Assembly: GCA_030267965.1 (NCBI GenBank) | Contig: BRYA01000563.1 | Coordinates: forward strand, 1 to 12,239 | DNA: 12,239 bases | Reading direction: 5' to 3' | Origin: Triparma columacea | Taxonomy: Eukaryota > Sar > Bolidophyceae > Parmales > Triparmaceae | Part shown: positions 1 through 7,419 of the stretch, piece by piece | Layout: each line of letters opens with the position of its first letter | Numbering within the stretch: position 1 is the first letter of the stretch | The notes under the pieces: model-generated | Seen by the model: only the letters and a program-made list of their open reading frames with translations | What the model was told of the DNA's origin: nothing | Databases searched by the model: none | Translations under genes and position numbers: made by a program

Positions 1-2155
1 CCTGGCCTTCACGTACGGCACGTCAATCTCGTCGAGGGTTCTAGTGACAATTTCGTAGCAGCGGCGCAGCTGCTCATTACTGCGGCGGCGGTGGTGGCGA
101 GGACAGGTTAGGGCGGTCGGGTTTTTTTGAGCGCTACTTAAAAACGACTTGCTTGCCAAAAACAAAAGGTCCTATATCGAGAGGAGAGTGAAAGGGGCCG
201 TCGAGGGGAGTAGATTGCCGGGCCGCCACGCATTTGCCAGAACACATCATCGTTACTCATCGTTATTTAATAACAACTCGCTCGCTTCGCTCGCTCTTCG
301 CTTCGCTTGCCCCCCCCTCACTCACCTATACGCAAGATAATCGTCAACCCAGTTCTCGTCGCTCAAGACATCAGCTATCATCAATTGCATCGGATGCGAG
401 ACCCCCGAAAAGACGGAAATGTTTGACATACTCTGCTTCAACTTCTCGTTCCCTGTCATGAGGACGCCCGCACGGAGCCCGCTGCCCCCAAAGTCCTTGC
501 TCATTGCCCATACGACCCCTAAATCAGAGGAGACGAGACCGCGCTGTTGAAGAAGGAGAAGGAGGAGCGAGGTGGTGGGAGAAAGCAAAGCGGAGAGTGG
601 TGAACGTCACCTGGGTAAGCAACAAGCAAGACACACTTGCATCGGAGGTGTGTGTATGAAATGACAATGCCCCAATCCTTTTGCTCTCCGCCCCCCCCTC
701 ACCGCCCCCCCCACTCCCCCCCCACCCCCCCTCACCTCAATCTCCACGACACTGGTGAACTTCTCCCCCTCGACGCCGTGCGCGCTCAGGGCGTATATTT
801 CGTCAACGATTATGAAGAGCGAGTGGGACCTCGCCCAAGTCAGGGTCTCCTCAATAACCTTCCTCTTGTAGCAGACGCCGACCGGGTTGTTTGGGTTGGT
901 GACGAGGATGGCGCCGACTTGTACCCCGGCTGCATTAGCCCCCGCCCAGGCCGCTTCCCACTCCTCAATTGTAGCCCCCCTGACAATGTCAGCGACCGCT
1001 ACGCGGACCGGCCTGAGCCCGGAGAGGACCTCCATATCATTCTCGAACGCCGCATAGTAAGGGGCAGGAATGAGGACGGCCTCCCCGACCTCGCAAGTGC
1101 AAGTGAAAGTATTGTTGAGGACAGCCGCAGCACCCGCGCCGCAGACGACGTCTGTCTCGCGAACGAGCTCGGAGCCTCCGCAGACCTGAAATGGAGGGAA
1201 GGGGGAATTGAGGGAAGGGGGAATGGAGGGTAGGGGGAATGGAGGGTAGGGGGAATTGGGTTAATTAAACAAACATGATGGGGATCGTCGCATGATGGGG
1301 ATCGTCGCATGATTGGGATGATCGCATGGTTGAGATCGTCGCATGATTGTGATCCTCTAAAACAGCCCTCTCCAGGGCTCGCTTCGCTCGCCGCCCCTCT
1401 CATCGGCTCGCTTCGCTCGCCGCCCGATCCGATCAGCTTCTCACCTTGCGGTTCCACAGGCGAGCCACAGCACCCTGGGGAGAGGGGGGGGGAGATGGAT
1501 GGGTTAGGGGTGGGCGAGGGCGGGATTCGTGAAGAGTGAAATGAAGGCTTTGTGTTGTTGTCATATCAACGCACATATCTCCATAGCGCACGACCTGGCT
1601 TCTACTATTACCGCCAATAAATTAACGCAACGTTTTCTGCTGCTCGCCGCCCTTCGCTCCCCCCCCCCCTTCGCTCCCCCACCCCCCCCCCCTTCTCACC
1701 TTCATCTTGGCCAACCCTGTCATATCGTTGTACTCCCAGGCCTCGTGCTGGGGGAAGGCGACCTTGGCAGCCTGAATGAATCGCTCAGACAGTCGCTCCT
1801 GAGTGAGCTTGTTCTCGGCGACGCAAAAGGGTATCTTCCCCCCTGGGTTGGATGCACTCGCCAAGTTCCCTAGTGCCTCAAGGAACATGCCAAAATAGGA
1901 GAGGATGGGCTGCTGAGCCTTTACTCCGCGAGAGCTGAGATAACTCGACCGTTCCTTCCAACCGAAGAGGCGAGAAGATGTAGAAGATCCCGCCTCGTTC
2001 ACCTCCTTTTTCTGGGATCCCGAAGATCTGCGTCTAACGATCCTCCTTTTTGAGCCTGCCTGGTCCTCATTCATCTCCACGACCTCAAAGTGATACTGTG
2101 AGACGAGAAGCCAGGACGAAATCGCCAACGCGAACGAGACTGAGGACACAGACAT
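1..2155 (-). CDS. ACC synthase-like PLP-dependent aminotransferase, 5 exons visible, 3' partial
   Basis: Fold-type I PLP enzyme of the class I/II aminotransferase family, closest in motif pattern to 1-aminocyclopropane-1-carboxylate synthase. Exons on the minus strand: 2155-1700, 1474-1445, 1185-736, 543-326, 79-1; all introns are GT-AG and the joined frame is open for 411 codons. Seen in the product: AEN (113-115, the ACS-type glutamate motif), PYY (204-206), NPNNPVG (259-265), DEIY (290-293), SKD with the putative PLP lysine K328, and GLRAG with R336. ACS proteins are usually about 440-490 residues, so roughly the last 50-80 are off the left edge. Start is uncertain: ATG at 2155 adds a hydrophobic, signal-like N-terminus, while ATG at 2074 (M28) begins with MNEDQAG and a basic stretch. 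Alternatives are another aminotransferase of the same clade (for example C-S lyase or alanine-type); substrate cannot be read from sequence. Confidence 0.85.
1193..1256. repeat. 16-bp minisatellite, 4 copies, inside aminotransferase intron 2
   Basis: Four head-to-tail units of the type GGAGGGTAGGGGGAAT begin at 1193, 1209, 1225 and 1241. The first two read GGGAAG where the last two read GGGTAG. On the transcribed minus strand this is the C-rich tract immediately upstream of the 3' splice site at 1186. Confidence 0.85.
1274..1358. repeat. 17-bp minisatellite, 5 copies, inside aminotransferase intron 2
   Basis: Units of the type CATGATGGGGATCGTCG start at 1274, 1291, 1308, 1325 and 1342. The first two are identical and the next three diverge by a few bases. 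It lies directly beside the 16-bp array, so the 259-nt intron is mostly tandem repeat. Confidence 0.85.
1376..1425. repeat. Duplicated 21-bp GCTCGCTTCGCTCGC element in intron 2
   Basis: The string GGCTCGCTTCGCTCGCCGCC occurs at 1376 and again at 1405, 29 bp apart, within 70 nt of the intron's 5' splice site at 1444. Related strings sit at the same place in several other minus-strand introns of this window. Confidence 0.8.
1445..1474 (-). other. 30-nt symmetric microexon (exon 2) of the aminotransferase gene
   Basis: Flanked on the minus strand by CCCCAG and GTGAGAAG. It encodes ten residues, GAVARLWNRK, in phase 0 at both ends. This joins ...GLAKMK from exon 1 to VCGGSEL of exon 3 and supplies the conserved helix (R/A-A-x-A-x-x-x) that the family needs between the YNDMTGL motif and the glycine-rich GAGAAAVL segment. 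Without it the protein would lack that helix. Confidence 0.75.
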
Positions 2156-2397
2156 GCCAGTTGATTCTGGCGATGAAATCCCTGGGTTTTGGATTGGTCT
2201 CCCTCATTTTGTCCATCCCTATTATTACTCTTTTGTTAACCCATCCCATAATATCATATTTTCGTGCTTCTGTATCATTATAGAAGTTTGATGTTGATCC
2301 TGTTAATTCTTGTCGACTCATATTGATAATAAAAAACAGGAGAGAAAAAGATGACATGGAACAATTCACATTACAATTCTTAAACAACAACAAAGAG
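2156..2397. other. Intergenic: 3' flank of the LRR gene and 5' flank of the aminotransferase gene
   Basis: This 242-bp, AT-richer spacer lies between two minus-strand genes in tandem. No canonical AATAAA is visible on the minus strand. A minus-strand open stretch through it has no recognisable protein content, so I treat it as untranslated or promoter sequence. Confidence 0.5.
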
Positions 2398-4224
2398 TTA
2401 CAGAAACTCCAGAATTACTCTCCACAAAACTTTCGGAATCTTCTCACGTGCCTCAGTTACCCTTAGCGCGGGGGCTCCAGCTCCGTCCGTTCGTTTCCTC
2501 TTCAGACTATCCGGTCCACTGGGTTGATTCTCCACCTTGAGGCACAGCAGAGCGTTGACGCGTTCGATCACAGCGATATTGCGGTGCCACCTGTAATGGA
2601 GGAGGTCCGAGACAGTCTGCATGTTTTTATCAGCAGCGGCAGCGATTAGGGCAGTGCAGTTCAAGAAGCAGTCTTCACCGATGGAAACGGCAGGAGATAG
2701 AATGAGTTTCGTCAGGGAGGAGCATCCGTGGAAGGCGTGACTGCTAATTGTCGTCACTCCGTCCGGGATTGTGATAGCTGCGAGGGAGGAGCATCCCCTG
2801 AAGGTGTTAACGCCAATCATCTTCACTCCGTCCGGGATGGTGATGGCTGTGAGGGAGGAGCATCCCCAGAAGGCGCCATCGCCAATCGTTATCACTCCAT
2901 CTGGGATGGTGATGGCCGGGAGGGAGGAGCATCCTCTGAAGGCGCATTCACCAATCATCGTCACTCCGTCCGGGATGGTGATGGCCGTGAGGGAAGAGCA
3001 TGTTTGGAAGGCGGAACGGCCGATCGTCGTCACTCCGACCGGGATTGTGATGGCCGTGAGGGAGGAGCATCCCCAGAAGGCGTACCAGTCAATCGTTATC
3101 ACTCCATCTGGAATGGTGATGGCCAGGAGGGAGGAGCATCCTCTGAAGGCGCTCTCACCAATCATTGTCACTCCGTCCGGGATGGTGATGGCCGTGAGGG
3201 AGGAGCATCCGGAGAAGGCCCAAACGCCAAATGTCGTCACTGAGTCCGGGACTGTGATGGCTGCGAGGGCGGAGCAACCCGAGAAGGCGCCATCGCTTAT
3301 CATCGTCACTGTGTCCGGGATTGTGATGGCTGCGAGGGAGGAGCATCCATTGAAGGCGCGTTCACCAATTATTGTCACTCCGTCTGGGATTGTAATGGCT
3401 GCGAGGGAGGAGCATCCGTAGAAGGTCTGGTTGCCAATCATTGTCACTCCGTCCGGGATGGTGATGGCCGCGAGGGAGGAGCATCCCCTGAAGGCGTTAA
3501 AACCAATCGACGTCACTCTGTCCGGGATCGTGATAGCCGTGAGGGAGGAGAATTGGAAGGCGGCATCGCTTATCCTCGTCACTGTGTCCGGGATTGTGAT
3601 GGCCGTGAGGGAGGAGCATCCTCTGAAGGCGCAATTGCCAATTGTCGTCACTCCGTCTGGGATGGTGATGGCCGTGAGGGAGGAGCATCCTCTGAAGGCG
3701 TAACGGTCAATCATCGTCACTCCGTCAGGAATGGTAATGGCCGTCAGGGCTGAGCAACCCCTGAAGGCGGCTTGGCAAATCGTCATCACTGAGTCCGGGA
3801 TTGTGATAGCCGCAAGGGAGGAGCATCCATTGAAGGCTTGAATGCCAATCTTCGTCACTGAGTCCGGGATCGTGATGGCCGTGAGGGAGGAGCATCCGTA
3901 GAAGGCGCAATGGCCAATCGTCGAAACTGAGTCCGGGATTGTGATGGCTGCGAGGGAGGAGCATCCCATGAAGGCCCATCTGTCAATCCTCGTCACTCCG
4001 TCCGGGATTGTGATGGCTGTGAGGGAGGAGCATCCATAGAAGGCGCTTTCGCCAATCGTTCTCACTCCATCCGGGATGGGGATGGCCTTGAGGGAGGAGC
4101 ATCCCCTGAAGGTGTCATTGGCAATCGACGTCACTCCTTGTGCAAAAGTCACTTCTGTGAGCTCACGATCGTCTTTGAAGCTCCCTGTCTCATCTGTGCC
4201 TGTGTATACTGCTGTTTTGGTCAT
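2398..4224 (-). CDS. BspA-like leucine-rich repeat (LRR_5) protein, single exon
   Basis: The reading frame gives 608 residues from ATG 4224; the frame extends to a GTG at 4266, but ATG is the expected eukaryotic start. Residues 1-38 are a short N-terminal cap, 39-497 are 20 tandem repeats of 23 residues (repeat 9 has 22), 498-519 a divergent last repeat, and 520-608 a non-repeat tail. The consensus resembles GCSSLTAITIPDGVTTIG followed by xxAF, typical of Treponema/BspA-type LRR_5 solenoids that bind proteins or surfaces. There is no signal peptide or membrane segment; the tail contains a basic KRKR (near residue 575) that could be a nuclear signal, so an intracellular role is more likely than a surface one. 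The tail end (IPKVLWRVILEFL) looks like an amphipathic, F-box-like or other interaction helix; this is a guess. No intron is visible, unlike its neighbours. Function unknown beyond presumed protein binding. Confidence 0.85.
   Translation of the reverse strand: MTKTAVYTGTDETGSFKDDRELTEVTFAQGVTSIANDTFRGCSSLKAIPIPDGVRTIGESAFYGCSSLTAITIPDGVTRIDRWAFMGCSSLAAITIPDSVSTIGHCAFYGCSSLTAITIPDSVTKIGIQAFNGCSSLAAITIPDSVMTICQAAFRGCSALTAITIPDGVTMIDRYAFRGCSSLTAITIPDGVTTIGNCAFRGCSSLTAITIPDTVTRISDAAFQFSSLTAITIPDRVTSIGFNAFRGCSSLAAITIPDGVTMIGNQTFYGCSSLAAITIPDGVTIIGERAFNGCSSLAAITIPDTVTMISDGAFSGCSALAAITVPDSVTTFGVWAFSGCSSLTAITIPDGVTMIGESAFRGCSSLLAITIPDGVITIDWYAFWGCSSLTAITIPVGVTTIGRSAFQTCSSLTAITIPDGVTMIGECAFRGCSSLPAITIPDGVITIGDGAFWGCSSLTAITIPDGVKMIGVNTFRGCSSLAAITIPDGVTTISSHAFHGCSSLTKLILSPAVSIGEDCFLNCTALIAAAADKNMQTVSDLLHYRWHRNIAVIERVNALLCLKVENQPSGPDSLKRKRTDGAGAPALRVTEAREKIPKVLWRVILEFL
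2734..4110 (-). repeat. 69-bp coding tandem array, 20 units
   Basis: These are the DNA units encoding LRR_5 repeats 1-20 (1377 bp; one unit is 66 bp). Units are highly similar at the nucleotide level, including synonymous positions; the plus-strand string GAGGGAGGAGCATCC recurs in most of them. That pattern suggests recent unequal crossing-over or gene conversion. The array also leaves long antisense frames open, which are artefacts of the periodicity. Confidence 0.9.
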
Positions 4225-4698
4225 TTGGGGAAGGGGAGAGTCCCGGGGTTGAGAGGATCTTTTCACCTGTCTTTTTTGGTAACAGTTGAAAGCCCAAACT
4301 ATTTGGTACTGATTATCTGCGAGTTCCTACATTATTGACGGGAATCAGGAGGGTTAGTGTGGGGTGATTGACGAAGAACAAGGGAGAGGGATGGTGAGAC
4401 CCTCAAGGAATGCGTCATTGCGGCGTCAATGGCGATTATCTACCCATAGTAGCCCCAACATGATACTAATACCATCGAAAATATGGCCGAAAGTAGTACT
4501 ATCTCGTCTATGAGACGAATAATCCAAACCCAATGAATACTCAGTCAGTCGACCTCGAATGAAGAGGGGAAATAACTTGGTTCCTTGGACGTGAATAGGA
4601 GACGCAAATCAACGATAGGACAAATAACAACTGGTGAAAGCCTTAACAAGGGTAAGCATTGTCATTATTGTCCTTCTTACCTATATTTCAAAACTATT

Positions 4699-4704
4699 TT
4701 TATT
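4699..4704 (-). terminator. Candidate poly(A) signal AATAAA for the cyclase-fold gene
   Basis: The minus strand reads GGCAATAAAAATAG here, about 240 nt past the stop codon at 4945. It is the only canonical hexamer between that stop and the next gene downstream that I noticed. Confidence 0.35.
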
Positions 4705-4806
4705 GCCCTGAAGAAATTGAGGCAAAAAATTGAGAAGAAGAGATGAGGTGAAAAGGTGCCAAACCGAAACGGAACGAAGGAGGAGAATGTTTCGGGAACC
4801 CACAAA

Positions 4807-4861
4807 GCTACTTCAAAGCTACTACAATGCTACTACAATGCTACTACAATGCTACTACAAA
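4807..4861. repeat. 11-bp tandem repeat, 5 copies
   Basis: Units of GCTACTACAAT begin at 4807, 4818, 4829, 4840 and 4851. The first (GCTACTTCAAA) and last (ending AAA) are variant and the middle three are identical. It lies in the 3' flank of the cyclase-fold gene. Confidence 0.9.
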
Positions 4862-4944
4862 ACGACTACCTTATTTGCCAAATCCTTCGACACCCTCCTT
4901 CCCCCTTCCCTCCTCCCCTCCACCCCTCCACCCCTCCTCCCCCC

Positions 4945-6651
4945 TCACTCCTCTCCCTCCCACACCCCTTTCCCTCCAGAAGTGCACCCTAAACTGGTTT
5001 GCTCCTTGCAGTACTCTGTCGGCTTTGCGTCAAGGCTCACCCTCAGCACCCCTTTATCGTCCCTCCTCAGCGGATACTCCTTCGTCTTGAGTTCGTCCTT
5101 CACCTTCTCTCCAAACTCTACCGTGGACTTCATGTGAATCTCCGGGCATATCGCGACAACCCTGGCAAAGGCTCCCGTCCCCCCTAACGCCTTCATGAAA
5201 CCTATGCTAGCCAGGCAGCCGTGCTTGGGAACCTTGTGGAGGTTCTTGAGCCCCTTGAGCATGCACTTGTTCTTGTGCGCGATCCACGCCTCCCCTTCCT
5301 TGTTCCCTGTCATATCGTTGTCGAAAGGTTCGACCCCGTGCATGAGGATGTTCCTGCGGGGGTTGAGGGGATGAGGGGTTTGGTTTGGTGGGTGAGAGGG
5401 TGAGGTGAGGGGGCCGTGTTAGCCGCCGTGACAGTAGCCGCTGTGGTAGTTAGTTGACTGTGAACGTTGGTGCGAGCACAGAAGGCACTCGCATTTGAAA
5501 TTTCCGTTTCTCTTTTTTGCCGCTGAAGAATTCGCATCACGCAATATTTACCACGCCGATGAGCAATCAATGGCAACGGCTCACTTCACTTGCCGAACCC
5601 TTCGCTTGCGGCCGCTCACCTTTCGTCATGCAGGAACTTGAGGGCGTCCAGGGAAACCGACGGGTAGATGGAGGGCAGCCCGTCCGTGAGGTAGTCGTCG
5701 TACTTGAGCGACCAGTCGCTGCGGAAGACTACTATGCTTCCCGGTTTTATTTTCCGCCGCACGCTGAGCTCATACTTTTTAACATCATCCGCAGTAGCCG
5801 TGTACTCCCCCCCCCCTTTGCTGACGTCCGAGGTGATGTCGATCACGACCAGGGGCCTGAGGGTTGTCGAGGCTGCAGCAGGCAGGGAAGGTGGGCGGAG
5901 TGTAGTGTGGGGTGGGCGTTAGTATTGCAAACTTGAAAAATATCACTCATCACTCCCTTCCCTCGCTCATCGCGTTAGTATTTCAAACTTGAAAAACATC
6001 ACTCATCACTCCCCCCCCTCGCTCATCGCGTTAGTATTTCAAACTTGAAAAATATCACTCATCACCCCCCCCCCTCGCTCATCGCGTTAGTATTGCAAAC
6101 TTGAAAAACATCACTCATCACTCCCCCCCCTCGCTCATCGCCCCCCCTCACCTCCAACGTCAGATACTGTGGCCCCCATCTCGTTCCACCCCGCCGGTAC
6201 CGTCAGCAGCGTCCCCAGCTGGTCGTTCGAGAAGACGTAGCTCGTGGTGATAAACCCGTGTTCCGCGTACGTGTACTCCTGCCCCACAGTGGCGAAGTTC
6301 TCCATGTCCCTGGAGCTCTTCCCAGGGTAGAAGGTGGGGGGGCTGAAGCCGTAGTAGGTGGGGATGGACGGCGTGAGGGAGTGGGTCAGGTCAATGTACC
6401 TAGCTTCGGAGAGTATGTTATCGAAAACCACGCTGTAGTCGTTGCTGCTTCCGTCGTTGGGGGTGTAAGACCTGATGGCCAGGGCAGTGAGTATGCATGA
6501 GACTGCGGGGATAAGGGGTGGGGGTCAGAGAGGCCGAGGGTAGGAAGATCGCCACTTAGTGTATCGTCGCAGTAGCCGTGACTGCCCCCCTCACCGCCAC
6601 CGCCCCATTCCCCTTCCCCGTCATCACCTACTCACCTGTTGAAACCAACAT
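4945..6651 (-). CDS. Secreted cyclase/kynurenine-formamidase-fold protein, 4 exons, eroded metal site
   Basis: Exons: 6651-6636, 6502-6152, 5872-5620, 5353-4945; phases 1, 1 and 2 join cleanly to 342 residues. Residues 1-17 (MLVSTVSCILTALAIRS) form a probable signal peptide, split by an intron after only 16 coding nt. Family marks: YIDLTHSLTPSIP (41-53), RPLVVIDI (about 127-134), SIVVFRSDWS, and GGTGAFARVVAI near the C-terminus. The cyclase family (PF04199) hydrolyses amide bonds, as in N-formylkynurenine, using a metal held by an HxGTHxDxPxH motif. Here the aligned stretch reads QLGTLLTVPAG (100-110), so the three His and the Asp are replaced; the later family Glu also aligns with K240, though H233 is kept. 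I infer a non-catalytic or altered member. Start: ATG 6651 has an in-frame TGA upstream. A possible donor overlaps the stop (4948), so a further 3' exon cannot be excluded. Confidence 0.8.
5916..6139. repeat. 56-bp minisatellite, 4 copies, inside cyclase-fold gene intron 2
   Basis: Four head-to-tail 56-bp units start at 5916, 5972, 6028 and 6084, each beginning GCGTTAGTATT and holding CAAACTTGAAAAA, ATCACTCATCAC, a C-run and CTCGCTCATC. Copies differ by only a few bases (GTATTG/GTATTT, AATATC/AACATC). They fill 224 of the intron's 279 nt (5873-6151). Confidence 0.92.
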
Positions 6652-6939
6652 GATCAGCGGACTGGCGACGATCAATCAATCGATCGAGGAGAGTAACGCG
6701 AAAGGGATTAGGGTTAGGAACAAGGTTGGGCGAAGTCGAATGGAAACCTGAGTGATCGCAATCATGATCATCGGAAACTTCACCACGATGGAAGAGTTAT
6801 ATATAAGGCGTGTGCTATTATGATTGTTATCACCATCGGCAACAGCAACATTACCAAAGTTTATGCTGTAAATCCAATCAAACCACGCCTTCTCGCTCGT
6901 CGTTTACCTCGCTCGCTACGTTCGCTCGCCGCTTGCCGC
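6652..6939. other. Intergenic: promoter region of the cyclase-fold gene
   Basis: This 288-bp spacer separates the glycine-rich gene from the cyclase-fold gene, both minus strand. It contains a TATA-like site (6797-6805), a two-unit TTAGGG-like string (about 6704-6718) and a GCTCGC/TTCGCTCGC-rich patch (6893-6935). That patch resembles the 5' ends of introns here, so 6866-6952 may be an intron of the upstream gene. Confidence 0.4.
6797..6805 (-). promoter_or_regulatory. TATA-like element upstream of the cyclase-fold gene
   Basis: The minus strand reads TATATATAA here, about 146 nt before ATG 6651. That would fit a TSS near 6770 and a 5' UTR of about 120 nt. The string is nearly symmetric, so orientation is not certain. 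Confidence 0.3.
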
Positions 6940-7419
6940 TCACTGCACCCACCTCATCTTCAACAAACCCTTGCATGGGAACGCATAGCTCATGGCCACC
7001 TCGCTCAAGAGCATCCTCGCGTCGTCCTCCCCCCCCGCCCCCCCAAACCCCCCCTCCCCCGAGACGTTGAAAGGGTCCAAGTCAGGCTCCAAGCTCATGG
7101 CCCCCAATCCACCCTCCCCGCCTCCCCCAACCATGCCCCTCAGGGGGGAAGGGTTGGGTGTGTCAGAATCGAACCAGCTCGACGTCCCCCCAGGGGCAGG
7201 AGCAATGGGACTCGGGGGGGCCTCCGTGCCATGGAGGGGGAGGTTCTTCCCCCTCCTTGGGGACTGGTTCATGTGCTGTGCTGAGTTCCCCCCACCGCCT
7301 TCCATAAACTCTTCATTGGAGGCCCTGGTCCCGGCCTCGTAGGACGACGGAGGGAGATTATTGGAGGTCGGTACCTTCGACTTCGAAGGTTTCCTCTTGA
7401 ACGGTGAGAGGGAGGGCAT
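6940..7419 (-). CDS. Hypothetical glycine/proline-rich protein, N-terminus basic
   Basis: The reading frame has 159 residues from ATG 7419 to TGA 6940. I do not recognise a domain. The N-terminus (MPSLSPFKRKPSKSK) is basic and may direct nuclear import or nucleic-acid binding. The middle is Pro/Ser/Gly-rich and looks disordered, and the end (DDARMLLSEVAMSYAFPCKG) looks like a structured helix. The gene is divergent from the coiled-coil gene with about 80 bp between starts, as in a shared promoter. The last three residues before the stop may be intron: a donor-like G|GTGGGT lies at 6952 and is followed by the GCGAGCGAA-type element seen in other introns. An acceptor TTTACAG at 6868-6866 would then lead to an open frame of about 60 codons. 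The opposite strand is also partly open, so coding status is not secure. Confidence 0.5.
   Translation of the reverse strand: MPSLSPFKRKPSKSKVPTSNNLPPSSYEAGTRASNEEFMEGGGGNSAQHMNQSPRRGKNLPLHGTEAPPSPIAPAPGGTSSWFDSDTPNPSPLRGMVGGGGEGGLGAMSLEPDLDPFNVSGEGGFGGAGGEDDARMLLSEVAMSYAFPCKGLLKMRWVQ

Larger units (their letters stand above)
4225..4944. other. Intergenic spacer between the cyclase-fold gene and the LRR gene
   Basis: About 720 bp. It holds the presumed promoter of the LRR gene (roughly 4225-4500), an 11-bp microsatellite (4807-4861), a nearly pure pyrimidine tract on the plus strand (about 4888-4978) and a minus-strand AATAAA at 4704-4699 that could end the cyclase transcript. I see no convincing gene or tRNA; plus-strand frames from 4730 are products of the low-complexity tract. 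Confidence 0.55.

Noticed and set aside
544..611. Alternative acceptor at 611 for aminotransferase exon 4
   Set aside because: Entering there in phase 0 runs into TGA before the SKD motif; the CAG at 546-544, after a long pyrimidine tract, joins in frame and gives the expected motif spacing.
637..1233. 198-codon plus-strand open frame
   Set aside because: Shadow of aminotransferase exon 3; its translation is low-complexity and has no family marks.
2085..2393. 102-codon minus-strand frame between the LRR and aminotransferase genes
   Set aside because: The peptide has no recognisable features and overlaps the aminotransferase 5' end in another frame; most likely untranslated sequence.
2728..3979. 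Several long open frames antisense to, or in other frames of, the LRR gene
   Set aside because: They are reverse-complement readings of the 69-bp array; the periodicity keeps all units open together. Only the minus-strand LRR_5 frame gives a known family.
2734..4110. Regularly spaced repeats suggestive of a CRISPR array
   Set aside because: Units are contiguous, coding and multiples of three, with no unique spacers, in a eukaryotic gene.
4730..5137. Plus-strand frames through the 11-bp repeat and C-rich tract
   Set aside because: The peptides (CYYNATTMLLQ, PPLLPP) are products of simple repeats, and the 3' part overlaps cyclase-fold exon 4 on the other strand.
1718..5323. 17-nt string CCCTGTCATATCGTTGT shared by aminotransferase exon 1 and cyclase-fold exon 4
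   Set aside because: Both encode a chance NDMTG peptide in unrelated families; the flanks do not match, so no duplication is inferred.
6704..6718. Telomere-like GGGATTAGGGTTAGG
   Set aside because: Only about two degenerate units, in a 5' flank; too little for an interstitial telomere. A plant-style telo-box role cannot be judged.
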